A stretch of DNA of 64,000 nucleotides from Massiliimalia timonensis (GCF_900186585.1 NZ_FYDD01000003.1:496001-560000), one strand, 5' to 3'. Shown: positions 25,591-35,703, counted from the first letter of the stretch. Program-made: numbers and translations. Notes: a model not told the origin generated them from the sequence alone.

Positions 25591-27675
25591 CTATATTCTG
25601 TGGAGCAGGTCGGTGTAGCTTGGCATCGGCCATTTTTTCTTGTCAGTCAGCACTTCGATCTTATCTACCAGTAAACGGATCTCTTCCATTTTTGGACGGA
25701 TCTGGTCGCGGCAGAACCCTGCGGCTTCTAAAGAATTGGTGTGCGGCACCTGCGCAACAAGCTGTTCCAGCGTTTCTGTCAGGCTGGAGGTGCCGTCCAA
25801 TAATTCGGATAGGGAAGTTAAAATTTTTTCCATGCTTTGATTATGCAGGCCGGCCTCTTTCAGCTTTAAAAAGCTGTCAGAGATCATGCCGATGTATTCG
25901 ATCGTGGCGGGGATCACCAGCTTGTGGATCATCTCCAGAAGGGTGTTGGCCTCGATCACGATGATATGGCTGTAATTTTCCAGCAGGACCTCATACCGGG
26001 AGTGGCACTCCACTTCGCTTAGGACATGGTGGCGGCTGAGAACATCAATATTTTTGGGGTTCAGGTAAGCCGAGGCGGCGTCTACGGTATTGCTTAAATT
26101 CGGCAGGCCGCGGCGGGCAGCCTCTTCCACCCACTCCTGCGTATAGTTGTTGCCGTTAAAAATGATACGGCCGTGCTGCTCCATGGTATCTTTGATAATG
26201 CGGTGGATCTCCCCGTCAAAGTCCTTGGTATGCTCCAAACGGTCGGTAAACCGGGACAGAACGTCGGCTACAATGGTGTTTAACACAAAATTTGCACAGG
26301 CGATCGATGCGGAAGAGCCGACCATGCGGAACTCAAACTTATTTCCGGTAAATGCGAATGGGGAGGTGCGGTTGCGGTCGCTGTCATCCTTTTTCAGCTT
26401 AGGCAGGGTCTCGACCCCCATTTGCAGGAACGCAGATTCCATTTGGTTGTGTGGTTTTTCCCCGTCCGCGATTTGTTTTAAAATAGAGGTCAGCTGTTCA
26501 CCCAAGAATACTGAGATGATCGCCGGCGGCGCTTCATTGGCGCCAAGACGGTAATCGTTTCCGGCGATGGCGGCCGATAGACGGATGAGGTCGGCGTATT
26601 CATCAACAGCGGTGATGACCGCACATAAAAAGGTTAAAAACTGAATATTTTCATAGGGGTTTTTCCCCGGCTCAAAGAGGTTGATCCCGTCGTCTGTACA
26701 TAAAGACCAGTTATTGTGCTTGCCAGAGCCGTTGATGTGCGCAAACGGTTTTTCGTGGAGCAGGCAGGCAAGGCCGTTTTTCTTGGCGATCACCCGCATC
26801 AGTTCCATGGTGAGCTGGTTATGGTCGCACGCGATATTGACCGAATCAAAAATCGGGGCAAGCTCATGCTGTGCCGGTGCTACCTCATTATGCTTGGTTT
26901 TTGCAGTGACCCCAAGCTTCCACAGTTCTTCGTCAAGCTGGTGCATGTAGTCTGCGATACGGATACGGATGCGGCCAAAGTAATGGTCTTCCATTTCCTG
27001 ACCCTTCGGCGGTTTAGCGCCCAGCAGGGTCCTGCCGCAGATCTTTAGGTCCAGGCGTTTTTCATAGGCTTTACGGTCTACCAAAAAATATTCCTGTTCT
27101 GCACCGACAGTTACCAGCACCCTTTTGGAAGTAGTATTTCCAAATGCATGCAGCAGGCGCATCGCTTCGTTGGAGATGACCTCCATGGAGCGCAGAAGCG
27201 GGGTCTTGGTATCAAGCGCTTCCCCGGTATAAGAACAGAAGGCGGTGGGAATATACAGGGTGTGATCCCTGATAAAGGCGGGGGAGGTGCAGTCCCACAT
27301 GGTATAGCCGCGCGCTTCAAAGGTATTTCTCAGCCCACCGTTCGGAAAGCTGGAAGCGTCCGGTTCCCCCTTGATCAGTTCTTTTCCGGAAAATTCCAGA
27401 ATGATTTTTCCGTCTGGGGTGGGGGAGATAAAGCTGTCTAATTTCCCGGCGGTGATATTCGTCATCGGCTGGAACCAGTGGGTAAAATGGGTAGCCCCCT
27501 TTTCCACGGCCCAGTCTTTCATTGCTTCGGCAACGATCTCCGCAACGTCGGCGCGAAGCGGCTTGCCGGAATCAATGGATTTTTTTAGTTCCTTGTAAGT
27601 GCTTTTAGGAAGTTTATCCCGCATCACGGTGTCGCTGAACACGTTGCAGCCAAATTGTGAAAAATCAAAGCTCAT
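25591..27675 (-). CDS. glnN: Glutamine synthetase type III
   Basis: This 694-residue enzyme forms glutamine from glutamate, ammonia and ATP. Length and sequence fit GSIII and not GlnA: VTVGAEQEYFLVDRK, KTKHNEVAPAQHELAPIF with HNQLTMELMRV, and HINGSGKHNNWS near the active site, plus LGANEAPPAIISVFLG. It lies 43 bases downstream of asnA in the same direction, so the two ammonia-assimilating enzymes are probably one transcript. Confidence 0.96.
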   Translation of the reverse strand: MSFDFSQFGCNVFSDTVMRDKLPKSTYKELKKSIDSGKPLRADVAEIVAEAMKDWAVEKGATHFTHWFQPMTNITAGKLDSFISPTPDGKIILEFSGKELIKGEPDASSFPNGGLRNTFEARGYTMWDCTSPAFIRDHTLYIPTAFCSYTGEALDTKTPLLRSMEVISNEAMRLLHAFGNTTSKRVLVTVGAEQEYFLVDRKAYEKRLDLKICGRTLLGAKPPKGQEMEDHYFGRIRIRIADYMHQLDEELWKLGVTAKTKHNEVAPAQHELAPIFDSVNIACDHNQLTMELMRVIAKKNGLACLLHEKPFAHINGSGKHNNWSLCTDDGINLFEPGKNPYENIQFLTFLCAVITAVDEYADLIRLSAAIAGNDYRLGANEAPPAIISVFLGEQLTSILKQIADGEKPHNQMESAFLQMGVETLPKLKKDDSDRNRTSPFAFTGNKFEFRMVGSSASIACANFVLNTIVADVLSRFTDRLEHTKDFDGEIHRIIKDTMEQHGRIIFNGNNYTQEWVEEAARRGLPNLSNTVDAASAYLNPKNIDVLSRHHVLSEVECHSRYEVLLENYSHIIVIEANTLLEMIHKLVIPATIEYIGMISDSFLKLKEAGLHNQSMEKILTSLSELLDGTSSLTETLEQLVAQVPHTNSLEAAGFCRDQIRPKMEEIRLLVDKIEVLTDKKKWPMPSYTDLLHRI

Positions 27676-27718
27676 AAATTACTCCTTGGTACTTAAAAAC
27701 AGGGATGGGTTATTTTAT

Positions 27719-28729
27719 TTACAGTAGGGTAATGCCATGTTCTTCGCAGGCAGCGATCATTTCGTCCTGCCAGATGGAAGCCTGAACTTCCCCGATATGT
27801 GCCTTTTGCAGCAGAACCATGCAAAGCCGGGACTGGCCGATCCCACCGCCCATCGTCAGCGGAAGGTCGCCGTTTAACAGCTGTCGGTGGAACGGAAGGT
27901 CTTTCCGTTCTTCGCAGCCTGCTTTTTTCAGCTGGCTTTCCAGGGCCTCGGTATCTACACGGATCCCCATGGAGCTCAGTTCAATAGAACGTTCTAGGAC
28001 CGGATACCAGATCAACAGGTCGCCGTTTAAGGTCCAGTCATCATAATCAGGGGCGCGGCCGTCATGCTTTTCACCGCTTTTGAGCACATCGCCGATCTGC
28101 ATTAAAAAGACGGTCTTATGTTCTTTGCAGACAGCATCCTCACGCTGCTTTGGAGTCAGGTCAGGGTAACGGTCCTCCAGTTCTTGGGTCGTTAAAAAAG
28201 TGACGTCTGTAGAAATGAAGCTTTTGATCTGAGGGAAGGTTTCAGCCAGACGGTCCTGTGTCCTTTTGATCGCCTTTACGATCTGGCGGACAGTGTGTTT
28301 TAAAGTTTCCGCATTACGGGTTTCCCGGGTAATAATTTTTTCCCAGTCCCACTGGTCCACATAAACAGAATGAAGATTATCCAGGATCTCATCACGACGG
28401 ATGGCGTTCATATCGGTGTACAGCCCGCTGTCAGGAAAAAAGCGGTAGCGCTTCAGCGCCTGGCGTTTCCACTTTGCCAGAGAATGGACGATTTCCACCT
28501 CGCACTCAGCATCTGGAACATCAAAACGCACCGGGCGTTCCACACCGTTGAGGTCGTCGTTCAAACCGCTTTCCGGCCGGACAAAAAGCGGGGCGGATAC
28601 GCGGGTAAGATTCAGGTTTTCCGCCAGCTTTTTTTCAAAGGTATCCTTTACCAGCTTGATAGCGATCTCGGTGTCAAGGATCGAAAGCTTGTTGGTGTAT
28701 GATTTTGGGATCTCGTAACGGCAGCTCAA
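27719..28729 (-). CDS. asnA: Aspartate--ammonia ligase
   Basis: This 336-residue enzyme makes asparagine from aspartate and ammonia. It has the AsnA signatures [41 protein letters not shown] and a C-terminal [19 protein letters not shown]. The start is a TTG at 28729, placed 9 bases after GGAG and giving the expected N-terminus [10 protein letters not shown]. No ATG fits better. A promoter TTGTCA-17-TAAAAT lies at 28781-28809. Confidence 0.96.
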   Translation of the reverse strand: MSCRYEIPKSYTNKLSILDTEIAIKLVKDTFEKKLAENLNLTRVSAPLFVRPESGLNDDLNGVERPVRFDVPDAECEVEIVHSLAKWKRQALKRYRFFPDSGLYTDMNAIRRDEILDNLHSVYVDQWDWEKIITRETRNAETLKHTVRQIVKAIKRTQDRLAETFPQIKSFISTDVTFLTTQELEDRYPDLTPKQREDAVCKEHKTVFLMQIGDVLKSGEKHDGRAPDYDDWTLNGDLLIWYPVLERSIELSSMGIRVDTEALESQLKKAGCEERKDLPFHRQLLNGDLPLTMGGGIGQSRLCMVLLQKAHIGEVQASIWQDEMIAACEEHGITLL

Positions 28730-29036
28730 TCAGGACAACTCCTTTTCAGACAAAGTTCTTTCTTCTTATAACTAGAAATAATTTTATCATTATTGGAACA
28801 GTTTGACAAGTAATGAGAGGGTTCTGTGCAGAAATTTTCTGTTTTCACTTTATTCTGGTGAAATATGGTGATGAAATTTTAGAGATTTTACAAAGATGTG
28901 AAAATAAAGGGATCAAAAAGCGAAATAATTTCAAATTTTTCCCGGAAAAGATTGATAAATAAAGGCAAAAAAAGTATAATAAAATATTAGTGAATTCTTG
29001 TTTTCCAACAGGAAACAAATAATAGGAGATGAGAAG
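28730..29036. promoter_or_regulatory. Divergent promoter region of asnA-glnN and murD
   Basis: This gene-free stretch holds two opposed sigma-A promoters. On the minus strand TTGTCA (28809-28804) and TAAAAT (28786-28781) serve asnA. On the plus strand TTGATA (28952-28957) and TATAAT (28975-28980) serve murD. Both have 17-base spacers. The sequence between them is AT-rich with no other clear motif. Confidence 0.8.
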
Positions 29037-30443
29037 ATGCGCAAAGATACTGCCGGTTTTTTTGCACAGTTACAAAATAAAAGGATCGCGGTCGTGGGGA
29101 TGGGGGTAAGCCATTTTGACCTGATCTGCCTGCTGATCCGCAAAGGACTGGATGTCATTGTCTGTGATAAGCGGACCGAAGAACAGCTTTTGGAAAGCTA
29201 CAGGGAAAACTATGAAGCCCTGAAGCAGAAGGGAGCAAGGTTTTCTTTAGGAGATCGCTATACAGACGCCTTTGAAGAAGCGGACATTATTTTCCGGACT
29301 CCCGGGATGTATTTTTATCATCCCGAGCTGACCAAGGCAAGGGAAAACGGCAAGGTGGTCACCTCGGAGATGGAAGTGTTTTTTGACCTGTGCCCCTGCA
29401 AGATCTATGCGGTCACCGGCTCGGATGGGAAGACGACTACTACCACGCTGATCAGTGAATTTTTAAAGGCGGAGGGGAAAACCGTTCATCTGGGCGGGAA
29501 TATCGGGAAAGCCCTGCTGCCGGAGATCGAGAGCATCTCCCCGGAGGATGTCGCCGTGGTGGAGCTATCCAGCTTCCAGCTGATTTCTATGCGGCAGTCG
29601 CCCGATGTGGCGGTGGTGACCAACGTCGCGCCGAACCATTTGGACGTACATGGGACCATGGAAGAATACATTGAGGCGAAAACCAATATTTTCTGCCATC
29701 AAAACGCATTTTCCAGAACGGTATTGAATTTGGACAACCAGATCACAAAAGGTTTTTCCGTCCGGGTACGTGGGGAACTGGGCTTCTTTTCCCGCACCCA
29801 GCCGGTCAAGAACGGCGCTTATTTGGCAGAGGATGGCACGTTAGTCCGGGTGATTCAAGGAAAAGAAGAAAAGCTTCTTCACAAGGAGGAGATCAAACTC
29901 CCCGGAATGCACAACGTGGAAAATTACCTGACTGCCATCAGCGCAGTTGGGGCTGATGTGTCGGCACAGACGATCAAGAAGGTAGCGATGGAGTTCGGCG
30001 GGGTGGAACACCGGATCGAACTAGTGCGCACGCTTGATGGGGTTCGCTACTACAACGACAGCATCGCCACCAGCCCGACCCGGACGATCGCGGGGCTGAA
30101 AGCGTTTGACCAGAAGCTGATCGTCATTGCGGGCGGGTATGACAAAAAGATCCCCTACGAGCCTTTGGCGCCTTATATCAATGAAAAAGTAAAAGTGCTG
30201 GTGCTTTTGGGCGCGACTGCCCCGAAGATCGAAAAAGCGGTGACTGAGGATACTGCCTACGATCCGCAGAAGCTTAAGATCCTGCACGCGCAGACTTTGG
30301 AAGAGGCGGTGGAGACGGCTCGAAAAGCGGCTCAGGCAGGGGATGTGGTCACCCTTTCCCCGGCAAGCGCCAGCTTTGATCTATACCTGAATTTTGAACA
30401 GCGGGGGCAGCATTTTAAACGGATCGTCAACGCGCTGAAATAG
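29037..30443 (+). CDS. murD: UDP-N-acetylmuramoylalanine--D-glutamate ligase
   Basis: This 468-residue cytoplasmic Mur ligase adds D-Glu to UDP-MurNAc-L-Ala. It has an N-terminal Rossmann-like domain (IAVVGMGVSHFDLICLL), the ATP-binding loop TGSDGKTTTTTLI, VVELSSFQL, NVAPNHLDVHG and the C-terminal YNDSIATSPTRTIAGL with ITVLAGG-like IVIAGGYDKKIPYEPL. The start MRKDTAGFF at 29037 follows AGGAG. It is outside a dcw cluster and leads a run with aminopeptidase genes. Confidence 0.95.
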   Translation: MRKDTAGFFAQLQNKRIAVVGMGVSHFDLICLLIRKGLDVIVCDKRTEEQLLESYRENYEALKQKGARFSLGDRYTDAFEEADIIFRTPGMYFYHPELTKARENGKVVTSEMEVFFDLCPCKIYAVTGSDGKTTTTTLISEFLKAEGKTVHLGGNIGKALLPEIESISPEDVAVVELSSFQLISMRQSPDVAVVTNVAPNHLDVHGTMEEYIEAKTNIFCHQNAFSRTVLNLDNQITKGFSVRVRGELGFFSRTQPVKNGAYLAEDGTLVRVIQGKEEKLLHKEEIKLPGMHNVENYLTAISAVGADVSAQTIKKVAMEFGGVEHRIELVRTLDGVRYYNDSIATSPTRTIAGLKAFDQKLIVIAGGYDKKIPYEPLAPYINEKVKVLVLLGATAPKIEKAVTEDTAYDPQKLKILHAQTLEEAVETARKAAQAGDVVTLSPASASFDLYLNFEQRGQHFKRIVNALK

Positions 30444-30455
30444 AAGGAGAAAGAA

Positions 30456-31487
30456 ATGGAATTGCTACAGACAATAGAAACCCTGTGCGGGGCTGTCGGT
30501 GTTTCGGGACAGGAACATTCCGCAGCGGCGGCCGCACTGAATTTATTGAAAGAATATGCGCCCAATGCGGAAATAGACCCGTTTCACAATGTTTACGGCG
30601 TGGTGCGCCTTGCCAAAGAAGGGCAGCCTGCCGTGGTGCTGGACGCACATATTGACGAGATCGGGATGATCGTCACCTATGTGGATACGCATGGTTTTTT
30701 AAAGGTTTCCGCCTGCGGCGGGGTGGACCGCCGGCTGGTGCTGGGACAGGAAGTGATCGTCCACGGCCGGCAGGAACTGCACGGTGTGGTTGCGGCAATG
30801 CCGCCGCATTTGACTGCCGGGGACGACAGCGGCAAGGTGTCGGAGATCGAGCAGATTTTAATTGACGTAGGACTTACCCGGGACGAGGTGAAAAAGGTAG
30901 TTGCCTTGGGGGATCGGGTCACGATAAAATCCGGCTTCCATTCCTTGTTAGGCAGCCGGATCGCCTCCAAATCATTGGATGACCGGAGCTGTGTGGCGGT
31001 GATCCTCCGTACTTTGGAACTGTTGAAAGGGCAGGATTTGTCCTGCGGGCTGTCCGTCATGTTTTCCGCCCAAGAGGAAACTGGGGAGCGGGGCGCCATG
31101 ATCGCCGGATATCAATTGAAGCCGGACATTGCTGTGGCGCTGGATGTTTCCTTTGCGCATACCCCGGATGCTGATGAAACCAAATGCGGAAAAATGGGGG
31201 CCGGGCCGATGATCGGCATGGCGCCGACGCTGGACCGGGAATTATCACAGAGATTTGTCACATTGGCACAGCAAAATCAGATCCCATATCAAACCGAAGT
31301 GATGGGCGGCGCAACAGGCACCAACGCGGATGCTATCGGGGTTCTGCGCGGCGGCGTACGGATGGGGCTTCTTTCTGTGCCGCTGAAATATATGCACACA
31401 CCGATCGAAATGGTGGACCTTTCAGACTGTGAAGCAACTGCCAGGCTGTTGGCAGCGTTCCTTTCTGAGATCGGAAAGGGGGAATAG
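30456..31487 (+). CDS. M42 family aminopeptidase (first of two)
   Basis: This 343-residue protein is a dinuclear metal aminopeptidase of the glutamyl/TET aminopeptidase type. Metal and catalytic residues are visible in VLDAHIDEIG, KSLDDRS, FSAQEETGERGA, ALDVSFAHTPD and MHTPIEMVDL. It starts 12 bases after murD with a GGAG site. It probably trims cytoplasmic peptides. The association with murD could be incidental. Confidence 0.9.
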   Translation: MELLQTIETLCGAVGVSGQEHSAAAAALNLLKEYAPNAEIDPFHNVYGVVRLAKEGQPAVVLDAHIDEIGMIVTYVDTHGFLKVSACGGVDRRLVLGQEVIVHGRQELHGVVAAMPPHLTAGDDSGKVSEIEQILIDVGLTRDEVKKVVALGDRVTIKSGFHSLLGSRIASKSLDDRSCVAVILRTLELLKGQDLSCGLSVMFSAQEETGERGAMIAGYQLKPDIAVALDVSFAHTPDADETKCGKMGAGPMIGMAPTLDRELSQRFVTLAQQNQIPYQTEVMGGATGTNADAIGVLRGGVRMGLLSVPLKYMHTPIEMVDLSDCEATARLLAAFLSEIGKGE

Positions 31488-31490
31488 GCA

Positions 31491-32504
31491 ATGTGGGAAC
31501 GTGTGGAACATTACAGCAGGCTAAACGGCGTATCCGGCGATGAATCTGCAGTGCGGGAAGCCATTATTGAAGAGGTCAAAGCCTATTGCCAATATGAGGT
31601 AGACGCGCTGGGAAACTTGATCTGCTTTAAAAAAGGGATGGTGACCCCGGATAAAAAATTGATGCTCTGCGCCCATATGGATGAGGTGGGCTTTATCGTG
31701 ACCCATATCACGGACGGCGGGATGCTCAAATTCACCACGGTGGGCGGGATCGACAGCCGCGTTGTTTTGGGACGTGCGGTAAACCTGTACCGTACCGGAA
31801 CGATCGGTGTGATTGGCACCAAGGCGATCCATCAGCAGACGGAGCAGGAACGGGAAACCGTAGTCAAGGTAGAGGACATGTTTATTGACATCGGCGCATC
31901 CAGCCGTGAAGAGGCGATGAACGTCGTCAGGCCGGGGGATTGTGCGGTCTTTTGCACGGACTACGAAGAGTTCGGTGACGGGCTGCTGAAAGGAAAAGCG
32001 CTGGATGACCGTCTTGGCTGCGCGGTTTTGGTAGAATTGATCCGCAGTAAATTGAAGTTTGATATGTATTTTGTTTTTACTACCCAGGAGGAAGTCGGGC
32101 TGCGCGGCGCAAAAGCGGCCGCATATTCGGTAAATCCGGATTTTGCGGTGGTGGTAGAAACTACAACGGCCGCGGATTTAAGCGGGGTATCGGAGCAAAA
32201 GCAGGTCTGCGCGCTGGGAAAAGGCGCGGTGGTTGGATTCATGGACCGGGCCACGATTTACGACCGGGAGCTTTATGCCCTTGCTTATAAGCTGGCGGTG
32301 GAGAAAAAAATTACCGCGCAGACCAAAACCATGGTTGCCGGCGGGAACGACGCGGGGGCTATCCATACATCACGGGGCGGGGTGCGTACTATTGCGGTAA
32401 GCGTGCCGAGCAGGTATCTGCATTCCGGCGTTTGCACTGTAAAAAAAGAAGATGTAAAAGCAGTGCTAAAGCTGGTTTATGAATTGACAGAAACGATTTT
32501 GTAA
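31491..32504 (+). CDS. M42 family aminopeptidase (second of two)
   Basis: This 337-residue paralogue of the upstream gene has the same residue set: LCAHMDEVGF, KALDDRLGC, FTTQEEVGLRGA, VVVETTTAADL and YLHSGVCTV. It begins 3 bases after the stop of the first copy. The two may form homo- or heteromeric tetrahedral complexes with different specificity, as known for TET peptidases elsewhere. That is inference. Confidence 0.9.
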   Translation: MWERVEHYSRLNGVSGDESAVREAIIEEVKAYCQYEVDALGNLICFKKGMVTPDKKLMLCAHMDEVGFIVTHITDGGMLKFTTVGGIDSRVVLGRAVNLYRTGTIGVIGTKAIHQQTEQERETVVKVEDMFIDIGASSREEAMNVVRPGDCAVFCTDYEEFGDGLLKGKALDDRLGCAVLVELIRSKLKFDMYFVFTTQEEVGLRGAKAAAYSVNPDFAVVVETTTAADLSGVSEQKQVCALGKGAVVGFMDRATIYDRELYALAYKLAVEKKITAQTKTMVAGGNDAGAIHTSRGGVRTIAVSVPSRYLHSGVCTVKKEDVKAVLKLVYELTETIL

Positions 32505-32534
32505 TGTGAAAAAGAGTAGGAGTGTCGTAAAAAT

Positions 32535-33815
32535 ATGCTGACAGAGCAGATGAATTTTTCCCCAAGGCTGACTGCCTTCGCCAAAGAGGTGGAGCGGGAC
32601 TGCAAACCGGTTTTTGAACGGATCGACGAAATCTGTGAATATAACGAAGCGAGGGTCTTGTCCGCATTTATGGAATGCGGGGTCAGTGAAACGCATTTTA
32701 TTGGGTCTACTGGGTATGGTTACGGCGACCGCGGCCGGGATGTGCTGGACGAGGTATACGCCAAGGTGATGGGGACCGAAGACGCCTTAGTACGGCATAA
32801 TTTTGTATCGGGCACCCATGCGCTGAGCGTGGCGCTGTTTGGCGTGCTGCGCACCGGGGACACGATGGTATCCCTGACCGGAACCCCCTATGATACCATG
32901 GAAGAGGTGATCGGCTTACGGGGAGAGGGGAACGGCTCTTTAAAAGATTTTGGCGTTTTGTACCGTCAGGTCGATTTATTGGAAAATGGGGCGGTAGACC
33001 TTGCGGCGATCCCGGAAGCGGTAAAAGGCTGCAAGGTGGCTTATATCCAACGTTCCCGCGGGTACTCCTTGCGGGAATCGCTGACGGTATCCGAGATAGG
33101 ACAGATCATCAGGGCTGTCCGCAGCACCAATCCGCAGGCGGTCGTGGTGGTGGACAACTGCTATGGTGAACTGGTGGAAAAGCAGGAACCCTCTGCGATG
33201 GGAGCCGATTTGATGGTAGGCTCGCTGATTAAAAATCCGGGCGGCGGGATTGCGCAGACAGGCGGTTACATAGCGGGGAAAGCAAAGCTGGTGGAATTGT
33301 GCTCCTACCGCTTGACCGCAGTAGGGATGGGCAAGGAGGTTGGCTGCACGCTGGATCAAAGCCGCGGTATGTTTATGGGACTGTTTTTTGCGCCGGGCGT
33401 GGTAGCGTCTGCCTTAAAAACAAGTGTGTTCGCCCTGCGGATGTTTGAAAAGCTGGGGTATGAGGTGTTTCCGCGCTATGACGCCCAGCGCACCGATATT
33501 ATTGCGGCGATCAAACTGGGTGAGCCGGAGTCCTTGGTGGCATTTTGTCAGGGGATACAAAAGGGTTCCCCGGTGGATAGCTTTGTATCTCCGGAACCAT
33601 GGGACATGCCGGGATATGAAAGCCAGGTGATCATGGCTGCCGGTGCCTTTACGATGGGTGCGTCGATCGAGCTTTCCGCCGACGCACCGCTAAGAGAGCC
33701 CTATGCGGTTTGGCTTCAGGGCGGGCTTACCTATTATACCGGGAAATTCGGGATCTTAATGGCGGCACAGTCTATGCTGGAGAAAGGCCTGTTACAGCTT
33801 CCTTCGGAGGAATAA
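32535..33815 (+). CDS. Methionine gamma-lyase family (aluminium-resistance-like) PLP protein
   Basis: This 426-residue PLP-dependent protein belongs to the Firmicutes family annotated as methionine gamma-lyase or aluminium resistance protein. The cofactor lysine is probable in VGSLIKNPGGGIAQTGGYIAGK, preceded by VVVDNCYGELVE. Other conserved blocks are GYGYGDRGRDVLDEVYAKV and MVSLTGTPYDTMEEVIG. The true substrate is not established for this subfamily. It sits in the murD-M42 run, 30 bases after the second aminopeptidase. Confidence 0.9.
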   Translation: MLTEQMNFSPRLTAFAKEVERDCKPVFERIDEICEYNEARVLSAFMECGVSETHFIGSTGYGYGDRGRDVLDEVYAKVMGTEDALVRHNFVSGTHALSVALFGVLRTGDTMVSLTGTPYDTMEEVIGLRGEGNGSLKDFGVLYRQVDLLENGAVDLAAIPEAVKGCKVAYIQRSRGYSLRESLTVSEIGQIIRAVRSTNPQAVVVVDNCYGELVEKQEPSAMGADLMVGSLIKNPGGGIAQTGGYIAGKAKLVELCSYRLTAVGMGKEVGCTLDQSRGMFMGLFFAPGVVASALKTSVFALRMFEKLGYEVFPRYDAQRTDIIAAIKLGEPESLVAFCQGIQKGSPVDSFVSPEPWDMPGYESQVIMAAGAFTMGASIELSADAPLREPYAVWLQGGLTYYTGKFGILMAAQSMLEKGLLQLPSEE

Positions 33816-33817
33816 CA

Positions 33818-34363
33818 ATGATAGAGTGGATTTATCAGACGGACCGCGCGGTAATGGAATGGGTGCAGAGCAGCCTGTCCTCTGCGTGGCTCGATCATAT
33901 CATGATCTTTATCACCAAATTGGGAGACGCCGGCTTTATCTGGATCCTTGGCGGGATCATTTTACTGTGCTTTAAAAAGACGCGGCGCTGCGGCGTGGTA
34001 CTTTTGGCGGCAGTTGCGCTGAATTTTTTGATCGGGGATCTGATCGTCAAGCCTCTAGTCAGCCGCGCACGGCCGTTTATCGACGATCCGGCGTTTGAGC
34101 TTTTGATCTCTCCGCCGCACGGGTATTCATTCCCCTCCGGGCACAGCGGAAGTTCCTTTGCCGCCGCAGTTGTGTTGACCGCATTTTACAGAAAGCGGGG
34201 CGCTTTTGCCTTTCTTTTGGCTGGAGGGATCGCCTTTTCCAGAATGTATTTATATGTCCATTACCCAACGGATGTTTTGACAGGATGCTGTTTAGGCGTC
34301 TGTGTTGGGCTGCTGACGGTGTGGGTTTACCGCCGGTGGGAGCAGAGCCGCCGAAAAGAATAA
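33818..34363 (+). CDS. PAP2 family membrane phosphatase
   Basis: This 181-residue protein has several membrane helices and all three PAP2 motifs: KPLVSRARP, PSGHSGSSFA and SRMYLYVHYPTDV. It would dephosphorylate lipid phosphates such as undecaprenyl pyrophosphate or phosphatidate on the outer face. The start at 33818 follows GGAGGA, 2 bases after the stop of the preceding gene. Pairing with murD in one transcript would suit a role in wall lipid recycling, but that is inference. Confidence 0.9.
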   Translation: MIEWIYQTDRAVMEWVQSSLSSAWLDHIMIFITKLGDAGFIWILGGIILLCFKKTRRCGVVLLAAVALNFLIGDLIVKPLVSRARPFIDDPAFELLISPPHGYSFPSGHSGSSFAAAVVLTAFYRKRGAFAFLLAGGIAFSRMYLYVHYPTDVLTGCCLGVCVGLLTVWVYRRWEQSRRKE

Positions 34364-34426
34364 GGCTTGGCGGGACAACGATCGGAAACAGGAAAATCAA
34401 TTTGGCGTTTCGGAGGAGGTCTTCTG

Positions 34427-34870
34427 ATGTTAACGACTGAGGTCACACCTGAGTTAGTAGAGGGAGGGAAACGGATCTTTGAAGCCAATCGGTTATCTCT
34501 GCACCCAAACAGGAAAACCGGGAAGGGGATCGACGATTATTTTAGAAAAAAATATCATTACCAGACCTTTGACAATGAAGAATTTCGCAAGATCGTTGCA
34601 TACAATATCATGGAAAATGAGCATTCCCGCAGAAAACTGCCCCAAGGAACGCGGCCGAATCCTCAATGTTACTGCAAGGACGGCGTTCTGGTCGGAATCG
34701 ACTTATTAAGTGGTGAATTTCACGTGGAATGTGAGGATATAAACAAAGCGGCCGCGGTTTACGATGATTTATTTCTGTACCGGGGACTGGATGAGGAAGA
34801 TTTAAAAAACTGCTTTTTGGTTGCTGAATATATAAGGTTGAGTGAAGTCCTACCGTTACAAAAAAGCTGA
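34427..34870 (+). CDS. Conserved hypothetical protein
   Basis: This 147-residue soluble protein begins MLTTEVTPELVEGGKRIFEANR behind GGAGGAGG. It contains a Lys/Asp-rich stretch NRKTGKGIDDYFRKKYHY, a single CYCKDG, and a C-terminal helical part (DLFLYRGLDEEDLKNCFLVAEYIRLSE). I do not recognise a family. It is the last gene of the murD run and is followed by a terminator at 34961. Confidence 0.65.
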   Translation: MLTTEVTPELVEGGKRIFEANRLSLHPNRKTGKGIDDYFRKKYHYQTFDNEEFRKIVAYNIMENEHSRRKLPQGTRPNPQCYCKDGVLVGIDLLSGEFHVECEDINKAAAVYDDLFLYRGLDEEDLKNCFLVAEYIRLSEVLPLQKS

Positions 34871-35218
34871 TACGGAAATCTAAAAAGGCTTTGCTTTAGG
34901 GCGATTTCTGCCACTGGCTGTAAAACTTGGAAAGTAAAATTTGAACTGAAAATATCAATAAAAAATATCCTCTATTTTTGGAGGATATTTTTTTGATGTT
35001 TGATTATTTTTACAGAAAATTATTGTATTTTCCTGTAAAAGTGTCCAAAATAGAAATTGATGTGGTGAGAAATGATTGAAAAGCGGTTTTGTTTTTGCTA
35101 TGCTGAAATTGTAATGAAATCGGCCCTTTTTCGTGACGGATTTATTTTGAGAAAGGGTTACAGCAGAGTAAAGCGTTAATTTTTAAATGAACTTTTAGGA
35201 AAGAAAAGAGGAATGTTT
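34871..35218 (+). promoter_or_regulatory. Intergenic stretch: terminator and promoter of the VOC-LacI genes
   Basis: A terminator stem AAAAATATCCTC/GAGGATATTTTT lies at 34961-34994. Further on, TTGAAA (35076-35081) and TATGCT (35099-35104) with a 17-base spacer form a plausible promoter, leaving a leader of about 110 bases. No gene is seen. Confidence 0.7.
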
Positions 35219-35680
35219 ATGAGTTCGATCATTGGGACAGATGTGGTTGTTCAAGTGGGCTTAGTTGTGAATGATTTGGAAAAAACAGGCCAGAAATTTG
35301 CGGAATTTTTTGGGGTGGAATGCCCGCCTACCTGTTATTCCGGTGACGCTGAGGTGGTGAAAGGAACATATTTGGGACAGCCAACCACGGCTTCCTGCCA
35401 TATGAAATTTTTTGAAACACCTTCGGTACAGATCGAATTGATCCAGCCGGACGACACCCCCAGCGTATGGAGGCAGTTCCTGAATGAAAAAGGGGAAGGG
35501 CTCCACCATATTGCGTTCCGGGTAAAAAGTGCGGATGAGGCGATCAAAGCGATGGAAGGCAAGGGGTATCCTGTGATGCAGCGCGGGCTTTACGGCGATG
35601 CTTCTGGACAATTTGCATATATGGACACGCAAGGAGATCTGAAAATAATTCTGGAACTGTTGGAGAACTTTGAGAAATAA
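35219..35680 (+). CDS. VOC family protein (glyoxalase-like)
   Basis: This 153-residue protein has two beta-alpha-beta-beta-beta modules, opening VVVQVGLVVNDLEKTGQKFAEFFG and repeating at GLHHIAFRVKSADEAIKAMEGKG, as in methylmalonyl-CoA epimerase and related VOC enzymes. Candidate metal ligands are the His in GLHHIAFRV and Glu in VQIELIQ and IILELLE. The start at 35219 is 7 bases after GAGG. It precedes the LacI gene and the sugar locus, so it may act on a sugar-derived compound. Confidence 0.82.
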   Translation: MSSIIGTDVVVQVGLVVNDLEKTGQKFAEFFGVECPPTCYSGDAEVVKGTYLGQPTTASCHMKFFETPSVQIELIQPDDTPSVWRQFLNEKGEGLHHIAFRVKSADEAIKAMEGKGYPVMQRGLYGDASGQFAYMDTQGDLKIILELLENFEK

Positions 35681-35703
35681 TTTTAGCGAATCGGGGCTTA
35701 TGA

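Noticed and set aside
35105-35140. Possible catabolite-responsive element (cre) before the VOC gene
   Set aside because: ATGAAATCGGCCC departs from the consensus at a key position, so the match was too weak to report.
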